A stretch of DNA of 26,564 nucleotides from positions 1 through 26,564 of the forward strand of contig CAZJWX010000070.1 of NCBI GenBank assembly GCA_964549915.1. The letters are read 5' to 3'. The notes beneath the pieces were generated by a model. That model was not told the DNA's origin and made no database searches. It saw only the letters and a list, made by a program, of their open reading frames with translations. Each line of letters starts with the position of its first letter. The first letter of the stretch is position 1. Source of the stretch: JAUZRW01 sp964549915. GTDB taxonomy: Bacteria; Chloroflexota; Anaerolineae; Aggregatilineales; Phototrophicaceae. Positions 20,514 to 26,564 of this stretch are shown here, in pieces. Position numbers and translations under genes: made by a program.

Positions 20514-23435
20514 TTAATCCACCTTCGTCACGCTCATCACGCCGCCGAGTTCCTCATCGGCAGCGGCAATGGCTTCCGGTGAACCGACCACTGCCACGCG
20601 CCCGACTTCGGCGACCTTCGCCAGCAACGTACCGAACTTCTGGAAATCTTCCGGGCTGGTCGCCAGCACCTCGTCGCGGTACTGCTGGCGCTGTTCATCC
20701 GTGTAGCCGACCAGGTAACGCACGAAGCTCTGGAAGCCCTTCGCATCCGGCAGTTGGTAAGCATCCAGTCCGCCGATTGCGCCGATGATGGCCTTCTCCA
20801 GCTCGTCGTCGCTCAATTCCAGGCTGTGCAGGTAGCGTGCCGCTTCATCGAAGTTCTGCAGCGTGCCCGTGATGTTCGGATCACGCCAGGAGAGGAAGGT
20901 GAAGGCACCGGTTCCCGCGCTGGCGAAGGCACGTCCACCGTAAGCACCGCCCTGAACGCGGATTTTCTGCCAGAGATAGTCCATGTTCATGTACTTGACG
21001 ATCACGGACTGCGAACCGTGCAATTCATAGCCCAGGTCGTAAAGGTTCGCGCCCTTGGCGTTGAAGTTGACTTGCAGCGGCAGAGTCAGGCCTTCGTAGC
21101 GTGGATGCTCACCCATTGTCCACTGCTGGATGCTTGCTTCCGCGCTGGGAAGTGTTCCCAGGAAGGCATCCAACTGCGGCTTGAAGACCGCCCAGGTATC
21201 TTCTTCCGCCGTCACGTTGATCGCCGCCGTGCTGCGATTGACCAGCGTATCGCGCACGAATTTGAGCGCGTTGCTGATCTCGCTCCAATCACTGTCGATG
21301 CGCTCGACCAGATCGCGCACGTGGAAGTAGGCCACCGTACCGCCCATCTGCTCTTCCGCCCAATCTGGCAGGGAAAGCTGGGCACGCACGCGGCTGTCGG
21401 CGATGCGATGCCCCATCATCGGCATGGCGCGTTCGGTGCGGGCTTTGCGTTCCAGCAGAATCTGCTTGAAGCGCTCTCTGTCGTCCAGGTTGACCGTCAG
21501 CAGGATGTCGCGCACGATGTTCAGCAGTTCTTGCGACTGCTCCTGCATGGCTTTGCCGCGCACCATGAATTGGGCCAGGAAGTCGCCGCTACCATCACGC
21601 ATGGATGCTGTGAAGGTGGTCGCGCCTACGCCGCCAGTCTTGCTGCCGATGCGCTGCGTGAGGGCAACGTAATCCTGCGTTTGCGTGCCCATTTTGGTCA
21701 TGGCGGCTGCCAGCAGTTCCACATAGGGCAGGTAATGCGCCGGAAGGGCACGCAGGTCGAAGCCCAGGTCGAAGTAGAGAATGCCGCTGGTCGGTTGCTC
21801 GTGATAGGTAATCGTCGCTCCGTCTTGCGCCAGTACCTCACGCGGGACAGTCTTGATCTCGCGGTCGATGTCGTCCAGGGTCAGCGAGGGTACTTTGGCG
21901 ATGTCTTCCGGGCGATCCGGGGTCTCTTGCAGCATGCGCAGTTTTTCCTGCGTTTCCAGCACTTGCTGATATTCTTCGTCGCTCATGGCTTCGCGTGCCT
22001 TGGCGAGGCGATCCTTCTCGCGTTCGTCGCGGGCCGGTCCCACGTCGGGATCAGGGCGCAGCACGACTGTCACGCGGTGCGGATTGTCCAGCAGGTATTC
22101 GCGGATCATGTTCTCGAAGTAGCGTTTGTCTTCGGCATAGCCACGCTTCACGGCCTCCATTTCCTGCTCGAAGGAGAGACCCGCCAGCGGATTACCGCCG
22201 TGCATCCAGTTGGGCAGGGCACCGATCGCGCTCATCAGGCCGCGCGGGAAGCCGCCTGTGTTGCGCTCACGCAGGCTGAATTCAATGGTGTTCAGCGAGG
22301 CGTCAATCGTGCCCCGGTCGATGCCATTTGTCGCCAGGTCTTGCAGTGTATTCACAATCAGGTCTTCGACCCGATCTGCATCGGTGAAGAGGATGTTCTT
22401 CAAGCCAGCGCCGAAGGCCATCTGACGGCGATAAGTATCCAGGCCACCGCCCATGACATCTTCGCCAAGCCCGCTGTCGATCAAGGCTTTGCGCAGCGGG
22501 GATGCCTGCGTGCCAATCAACACGTGGGAGAGCACCGAGAGCGCCATCGTCAACTGCTGATCGGTGATTTCCGGCAGCAGCCAGCGCACGACCACCATCG
22601 ACTTCTGGCTGTCCGCGTCGGCTTCACCCGCGTCGTAGGTTTCCACCACGCGGCGCGGTGCATCGAAGTGCTCTTGTAGCGGCAGGCTGGCATCCACTTC
22701 GATGCGCTCGAAATCCGCCAGGAAATCGTTCAGCAGGCGCAGGCGTTCTTCCGGGTCATCATCTCCGTAGAAGACGATACGTGCATTGGACGGATGATAA
22801 TGCGTCTCGTGGAAGCGTTTGAACTGCTCGTAGGTCAAATCCGGCATCACGGCAGGGTCGCCGCCCGAACTGAGCGCGTAAGGCGTATCCGGCAGCAGCG
22901 CCCGATCCAGCGCCTCGCTCATGATGCGATCCGGGCTGGAATAGGCTGCCTTCATCTCGTTGAAGACGACGCCTTTGTAGATCAACGAATTGCCGTCCCC
23001 GTTGCTCTCGTAGTGCCAGCCTTCCTGCATCAGCACTTCCGGCGAGATGTTCGGAAAGAAGACCGCATCCAGGTAGACATCCACCAGATTGTAGAAGTCG
23101 CGCAGGTTGGTGCTGGCGACCGGGTATACCGTCATATCCGAGAAGGTGATGGCGTTGAGGAAGGTTTTCAACGATGTCTTCAGCAATTGTACGAAGGGGT
23201 CTTTGACCGGGTACTTGCGCGACCCACACAGCACAGAATGCTCCAGGATGTGCGGCAGCCCGGTGCTATCCGGCGGCGGCGTCTGGAAGCCGACCAGGAA
23301 CGATTTGTTGTCATCGTCATTGACCAGGGAGAGCACTTCCGCCCCGGTTCGATCATGCCGATAAAACTTCGCAACGGTATTAATTTCAGGAATCTCGCGT
23401 TGCTCTACCAACGTAAACCCATGCGTCTGTGTCAT
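20514..23435 (-). CDS. M16C zinc metalloprotease (presequence protease/Cym1-like)
   Basis: Protein of 973 aa, the normal length for the PreP (M16C) subfamily. The inverted zinc motif HxxEH reads HILEH with His62, Glu65, His66. The third ligand is Glu160 in GVVFNEMKAAYSSPD, a family-specific sequence. SVLCGSRKYPVKDPF follows the zinc motif, and TFLNAITFSDMTVYPVASTN is also characteristic. The second half (about 520-973) is the inactive half that closes the chamber, joined by a helical hinge around 440-510, and contains IRVQGGAYGGRAFAS. There is no signal peptide, so it acts in the cytoplasm on peptides up to roughly 65 residues. ATG 23435 follows AAAGGATG; an in-frame ATG at 23456 has no ribosome site. 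A promoter with an overlapping palindrome lies upstream. Confidence 0.95.
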   Translation of the reverse strand: MTQTHGFTLVEQREIPEINTVAKFYRHDRTGAEVLSLVNDDDNKSFLVGFQTPPPDSTGLPHILEHSVLCGSRKYPVKDPFVQLLKTSLKTFLNAITFSDMTVYPVASTNLRDFYNLVDVYLDAVFFPNISPEVLMQEGWHYESNGDGNSLIYKGVVFNEMKAAYSSPDRIMSEALDRALLPDTPYALSSGGDPAVMPDLTYEQFKRFHETHYHPSNARIVFYGDDDPEERLRLLNDFLADFERIEVDASLPLQEHFDAPRRVVETYDAGEADADSQKSMVVVRWLLPEITDQQLTMALSVLSHVLIGTQASPLRKALIDSGLGEDVMGGGLDTYRRQMAFGAGLKNILFTDADRVEDLIVNTLQDLATNGIDRGTIDASLNTIEFSLRERNTGGFPRGLMSAIGALPNWMHGGNPLAGLSFEQEMEAVKRGYAEDKRYFENMIREYLLDNPHRVTVVLRPDPDVGPARDEREKDRLAKAREAMSDEEYQQVLETQEKLRMLQETPDRPEDIAKVPSLTLDDIDREIKTVPREVLAQDGATITYHEQPTSGILYFDLGFDLRALPAHYLPYVELLAAAMTKMGTQTQDYVALTQRIGSKTGGVGATTFTASMRDGSGDFLAQFMVRGKAMQEQSQELLNIVRDILLTVNLDDRERFKQILLERKARTERAMPMMGHRIADSRVRAQLSLPDWAEEQMGGTVAYFHVRDLVERIDSDWSEISNALKFVRDTLVNRSTAAINVTAEEDTWAVFKPQLDAFLGTLPSAEASIQQWTMGEHPRYEGLTLPLQVNFNAKGANLYDLGYELHGSQSVIVKYMNMDYLWQKIRVQGGAYGGRAFASAGTGAFTFLSWRDPNITGTLQNFDEAARYLHSLELSDDELEKAIIGAIGGLDAYQLPDAKGFQSFVRYLVGYTDEQRQQYRDEVLATSPEDFQKFGTLLAKVAEVGRVAVVGSPEAIAAADEELGGVMSVTKVD

Positions 23436-23466
23436 AAAACATCCTTTGGACATCAAGAGATTGTGT

Positions 23467-23487
23467 CACATTGTAAAATACAATGTG
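23467..23487. promoter_or_regulatory. Perfect 9-bp palindrome, operator candidate
   Basis: CACATTGTA (23467-23475) and TACAATGTG (23479-23487) form a perfect inverted repeat around AAA. It covers the predicted -10 box of the protease gene, an ideal place for a repressor dimer. I cannot match the motif to a known regulator with confidence; no regulator gene is adjacent. Confidence 0.6.
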
Positions 23488-23497
23488 GCAGGGTCAA
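23470..23497 (-). promoter_or_regulatory. Promoter of the M16C protease gene
   Basis: On the minus strand TTGACC (23497-23492), a 16-bp spacer and TACAAT (23475-23470) precede the start at 23435 by about 35 bp. The -10 lies inside the palindrome. Confidence 0.55.
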
Positions 23498-23702
23498 ACG
23501 GAGAAACGGGGGAGCAAGGGGCAGAGCCGCAAACCAAAAAACAAAAATGGAAAGACGAATTTTTCTCCGCTGCTCGAAACATCGTTCCGGACAATCGCAG
23601 CAAACAGGCTACATCACAGCCCGACCAAAGTGCGCCGGGCCAGAGTCGAAATCACGGTGAAGCCTCTTTCGCCCACGCTATTCCCGCTGTTGTAGGCAGT
23701 CA
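23498..23702. other. Intergenic stretch without recognisable content
   Basis: Between the protease promoter and the CobW-like gene's stop. No coding potential, terminator or repeat that I can support, apart from A-rich sequence at 23528-23553. GGAGAAA/TTTCTCC arms (23501 and about 23563) are too far apart to be a convincing hairpin. Confidence 0.4.
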
Positions 23703-24755
23703 TTACTTCAACCGCAGCCAGCGCAGGACGCCATCGAAGACGCGCCCTGATTCGGCGGCGGGTGCCTCTTCCGCGCGCGTGGCATCGAACATCTCTTTCA
23801 GACGCGCTTTGTCCAGCGTGCCCACTTCGCCGATGAGCACCACTTCGGAGTAGGGCAGTTCGCTGCCCCAGTCGTCGCCCTGGGTCAGGGCGGCTCGTTT
23901 GCCCACCACCTGCAAAACGACTTTGTGCTGCGGCATCTCCAGGGTATAGAGAAAGCCCTTGCCCCGGTATACGCCCTCTGGCAGGTCATCCAGCACGCGC
24001 CGAATCCCCTGAATCGACACGGGGTGGCCCATGCTTCGCCATGTCCAGGTGCTGTAGACCAGGCTGTGGTCAGAATGATCGTGGTCGTGGAGTTCGTCCA
24101 CATCGTGTACATGGACGCCGTGCGGTTTCATAAAGGCACGTTGCGGATTGTAGCTACCCACGCCCAGCAGCAGTTCCATCGGCACATCGGCATAAATGGC
24201 GGGGATCACTCGCGCCGTCGGCACCAGATCACGCACCCAGGCTTGCAAGCGGTTGGCATTCTCTTCGCTGATGAGGTCGACCTTGTTGAGGATGACAATA
24301 TCCGCGACGCGAATCTGATCCTTGACCAGGGCTTCAGGTTTGCCGCTGATCGTCAGAATCTGCTCGGCATCGACCATGGCGACGATGCTATCAATCTGGA
24401 CGCGGTTGCGCAGGCCGCTGCGGTTGAAGGTCAGCACGACCTGTGCCGGGTCACTGACCCCGCTGGCTTCGATGAGGATGTATTGTGGCGGATCATCGCG
24501 ATCCAGCAGGTTGGTCATGGCGGCTACGAGGTCGCCGCGAATGGTGCAGCAGATGCAGCCGTTCGCCAGGGAAATCGCTTCTTCTTCAACGCCGACGATC
24601 AACTTCGAGTCGATGTTGACCGCGCCAAAGTCGTTGACCAGTACAGCAACCTTCAGCCCGTGATCGGCATGGAGGATGCGATTCAAGAGCGTGGTCTTGC
24701 CCGCGCCCAGGTATCCGGTGAGGATGGTCACGGGTGTGACTGATGCTTGCTGCAT
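23703..24755 (-). CDS. COG0523 (CobW/HypB/UreG-type) metallochaperone GTPase
   Basis: GTPase of 350 aa. Walker A GYLGAGKTT (14-22), the metal-binding CxCC in NGCICC (Cys67, 69, 70) that defines COG0523, the G3-like IEASG (95-99), and NKVD (157-160) for guanine recognition. A linker at 211-231 has seven His in about 20 residues (HGVHVHDVDELHDHDHSDH), typical of zinc-handling members (YciC/ZigA/ZNG1 type). The C-terminal CobW_C domain follows (GKGFLYTLEMPQHKVVLQVVG). It moves a metal ion, most likely zinc, to client enzymes using GTP. ATG 24755 is preceded by AAGGA. A promoter lies upstream. Neighbours on the same strand are two predicted zinc metallopeptidases. Cobalt chaperoning for B12 is less likely because no cobalamin genes are present. 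Confidence 0.93.
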   Translation of the reverse strand: MQQASVTPVTILTGYLGAGKTTLLNRILHADHGLKVAVLVNDFGAVNIDSKLIVGVEEEAISLANGCICCTIRGDLVAAMTNLLDRDDPPQYILIEASGVSDPAQVVLTFNRSGLRNRVQIDSIVAMVDAEQILTISGKPEALVKDQIRVADIVILNKVDLISEENANRLQAWVRDLVPTARVIPAIYADVPMELLLGVGSYNPQRAFMKPHGVHVHDVDELHDHDHSDHSLVYSTWTWRSMGHPVSIQGIRRVLDDLPEGVYRGKGFLYTLEMPQHKVVLQVVGKRAALTQGDDWGSELPYSEVVLIGEVGTLDKARLKEMFDATRAEEAPAAESGRVFDGVLRWLRLK

Positions 24756-24797
24756 TACCCCGTCCTTCTGCTTGAATGTTACAAAATCCTACGATTA

Positions 24798-24826
24798 TTC
24801 ATACACCGAAACAGACAGGGCGTCAA
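24798..24826 (-). promoter_or_regulatory. Promoter of the COG0523 gene
   Basis: On the minus strand TTGACG (24826-24821), a 17-bp spacer and TATGAA (24803-24798) lie about 45 bp before the start at 24755. No clear Zur-like palindrome is visible here. Confidence 0.5.
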
Positions 24827-24906
24827 GCGGGTGCGCAAGTTCACTCCGGATCGCGCATAAGGATGCCCAAAACGCGCACAAAATCTGCCCATTTGTGCAT
24901 TGTGGG

Positions 24907-26052
24907 TTAGCGCAGCGCGTAGAGTTTCTCATCAACTTGCTCGACCCCCATCAACTCGATCATCACGCTATCCGATGTGGCACGCAAAGTGTTGCCCTCC
25001 AATTCGGCGGAGCGCAGCGGCAATATGAGTTCACCTGCTGCGACATGATCCATGCAGGCGGCGGAATTGACGCGAATCGTGCCGCGTGACGGCAGCAAGA
25101 GTGTGAAATTGGTGCGATGCAGCACCCGTCCATCGCCCATCGAAACCAGATGCGCGGGTTCGAAGGCGCGGTACACCTGTGGCTCGGCCTTATAGCGCAC
25201 TCGTATCAGCTCCGGCTGCTCCAGGTCTTCGAGCGTAGAGGCGATACTCTGCTCAAAGGTGTATAGGGCATCGGCCTCTCGCTGGATGGCAGCCGTGTAT
25301 CCCAGTGCTTTCAGCGAAACGCTGCTGTCTTCCCATTCCATGACGAGATCGCCGGGGGTATCGCCCGCCTCAATGCGCGTCGTCCAATCATCGGAGACTG
25401 AATCGAGCAGCCAGCAAAAGGCTGCCCCCACGATGTAGAAGCGCTGCCAGCCATGCCCGATGACAGGCAAGGTAGGCGCGATTCCGTAGCGTGCTTGCCG
25501 CGTTCGCTGTTCCACATACGAAGCAGTCCCTTCATTCCGTTCCAGGAAGCGCTCATAAGGTAGCAAACTGGGATGTTGTTCCAGGATTTCGCGGCGCGAG
25601 CGGGTGAGCAGCCCCAATGCCCCCAGTTTCTGTTCGGTTGACCAGTCGTCTCTCCGCAGCACTGCACCCTCCAGCGCACACAGCGTGCGATATTCCAGGT
25701 CAAGGTCAGGATAATAAGCCATCGCCGTGAACATATCCGGCAGCAGCGGCGCAAAATGATGATGCTGGTAAACGTGAAATCCTTCATGGTAGGCCATCAG
25801 CAGCGCTTTTTGCTCGTCATCACAGAACGCGACGGGAATCGTTGCTGTTTCGGTGCCGTTGATGTCGATGCTGGTTGCCGCCATCAGATTCGGCGGACGC
25901 TCTTCCGGTGGATTCGGATGCCCGATATATTCAACGGTATTGTCGTCATAGATGGCGAATGGAATTTCCTGGAACGAATATCCAGGCCAGGGGACTGCCG
26001 GGGCTTGCTTGCGTTCCTCTTCGATCAAAGCCACAATCTCTGCGACCTGCAT
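24907..26052 (-). CDS. Putative zinc metallopeptidase with HExxH motif, family unknown
   Basis: Protein of 381 aa with no signal peptide. MAYHEGFHVYQHHHF (87-100) contains HExxH (His89, Glu90, His93) inside a helix, preceded by the strand and turn PVAFCDDEQKALL. About 80 residues later ERNEGTASYVE (171-181) supplies Glu174 as a plausible third ligand, an arrangement like gluzincins (clan MA). A hydrophobic helix (GWQRFYIVGAAFCWLLDSV) may pack behind the site; the part after 280 is beta-rich and may be a separate domain. Zinc binding and proteolysis are inferred from the motif only. The start at 26052 follows GGAGG (26063-26059) at ideal spacing; in-frame ATGs at 26064 and 26100 lack one. It lies upstream of the COG0523 gene with a 151-bp gap and no visible terminator. 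Confidence 0.75.
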   Translation of the reverse strand: MQVAEIVALIEEERKQAPAVPWPGYSFQEIPFAIYDDNTVEYIGHPNPPEERPPNLMAATSIDINGTETATIPVAFCDDEQKALLMAYHEGFHVYQHHHFAPLLPDMFTAMAYYPDLDLEYRTLCALEGAVLRRDDWSTEQKLGALGLLTRSRREILEQHPSLLPYERFLERNEGTASYVEQRTRQARYGIAPTLPVIGHGWQRFYIVGAAFCWLLDSVSDDWTTRIEAGDTPGDLVMEWEDSSVSLKALGYTAAIQREADALYTFEQSIASTLEDLEQPELIRVRYKAEPQVYRAFEPAHLVSMGDGRVLHRTNFTLLLPSRGTIRVNSAACMDHVAAGELILPLRSAELEGNTLRATSDSVMIELMGVEQVDEKLYALR

Positions 26053-26212
26053 GGAATCCTCCATAATGTCGATGCGCCCGTATGTGCAGCATTGTGGCAT
26101 GGATTTACCAAAGGCTTTATGGTTTCAGACAGATATTGACAATTTGTCGTGGGATGCGCAGGGGAGGAGAGCGAAAAACGACGGGCGACTGTTGCAGCCG
26201 CCCATTGCGGAG

Positions 26213-26416
26213 TTACGCCGTCAGGCTCTCCCGATCTTCGCGAAAGCCAAAGTAGTATCCGGCGAAGCCGCCGAAGAAGGATGCAAAGCCGACTGCGATC
26301 AGTGCCCACTGAAGATTCGTCGTGGGGATTACGACATCCACCAACAGCGTGGCAATCAGCCCGAACAACAGTGCGACGATGCCCGCAATCAGGGAGCGTG
26401 TGAATAGGGTTTGCAT
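26213..26416 (-). CDS. Small two-helix membrane protein
   Basis: Protein of 67 aa with two hydrophobic helices (about 7-29, SLIAGIVALLFGLIATLLV, and 36-56, ALIAVGFASFFGGFAGYYFG) and a charged tail FREDRESLTA. The start at 26416 follows GAGGAGG. No function can be given; the Gly-zipper-like second helix (GFASFFGGFAGYYFG) suggests tight helix packing. The remaining sequence to the window end (26417-26564) shows no gene. Confidence 0.75.
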   Translation of the reverse strand: MQTLFTRSLIAGIVALLFGLIATLLVDVVIPTTNLQWALIAVGFASFFGGFAGYYFGFREDRESLTA

Positions 26417-26564
26417 GGGTGTTCCTCCTCGTTTGGGTACTTCACCTTCACTGTACAGGCATCGCACCCTGCCAGCATCATCGAATCGTGGTAGCTTCGT
26501 CTAGCCAGATTGACAGATTTTGAACCCGCCGCAAGCCACGCCATTTCAATGGCAGTGGTTAGGC

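Noticed and set aside
20754..22679. A 641-codon open frame on the plus strand within the protease gene
   Set aside because: It is antisense to conserved M16C sequence and lacks any domain or ribosome site; long antisense frames are common at this GC content.
23467..23487. Palindrome as a Zur or Fur box
   Set aside because: The TGTA-AAA-TACA centre does not match the Zur or Fur consensus forms I know, so I leave the regulator unnamed despite the nearby zinc-related genes.
1..26564. CRISPR arrays, tRNA/rRNA genes, transposases, phage genes
   Set aside because: I looked for spaced direct repeats, tRNA-like cloverleafs and recognisable mobile-element proteins and saw none.

Overview
The window looks like ordinary chromosome from a free-living bacterium, most likely a member of the Chloroflexota (Anaerolineae-like). 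This placement is an inference from the moderately high GC, the gene content (soluble PQQ-dehydrogenase-like lipoprotein, LPG-synthase-TM protein, Uma2 remnant, a C-terminal domain typical of that phylum as I remember it) and the lack of synteny I recognise from other phyla. I see no rRNA, tRNA, CRISPR array, prophage, transposase or insertion sequence. There are about 22 intact coding sequences, two decayed genes and a handful of readable promoters, operators and hairpins.

Layout. 1-2864 (+): a secreted beta-propeller protein and a polytopic LPG-synthase-TM-type protein carrying a 27-bp tandem repeat. 2886-3329 (-): a decayed isoprenylcysteine carboxylmethyltransferase-like gene. 3508-5781 (+): a small 4-TM protein, an SRPBCC protein and a nine-TM protein with a soluble tail. 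6080-6478 (+): an orphan of unknown function. 6542-8041 (-): a secreted TAP-like alpha/beta hydrolase, divergent from a thioredoxin-fold protein (8320-8760). 8927-9451 (-): an unknown protein. 9577-11313 (+): a TetR regulator and a short-chain dehydrogenase that share an almost identical operator. 11455-11838 (+): a cupin. 12040-12969 (-): a secreted unknown, divergent from mogA (13293-13832). 13984-15906 (-): asnB, divergent from an MFS transporter (16069-17352). 17454-18350 (-): a lone iolB. 18431-18805 (+): a one-TM unknown. 18910-20142 (-): an SGNH/DltD-like membrane-anchored protein, with a Uma2 endonuclease relic just upstream. 20514-26052 (-): an M16C presequence-type protease, a COG0523/CobW metallochaperone GTPase and an uncharacterised HExxH protein. 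26213-26416 (-): a small 2-TM protein.

How the genes fit together. Most are single-gene units, often divergent or convergent, so the window is not one pathway. Three local groupings stand out: (i) the TetR-SDR regulon with two matching operator sites; (ii) a putative zinc neighbourhood in which a His-rich COG0523 GTPase lies between two predicted zinc metallopeptidases on the same strand; (iii) two genes in parallel decay (2886-3329 and 20135-20386), each keeping both ends in one reading frame while lacking the catalytic middle and carrying in-frame stops. I found no clear candidate for an entirely new multi-gene system. The best leads are the HExxH/COG0523 neighbourhood, the nine-TM protein with the HTH-like tail, and the readable regulatory architecture.
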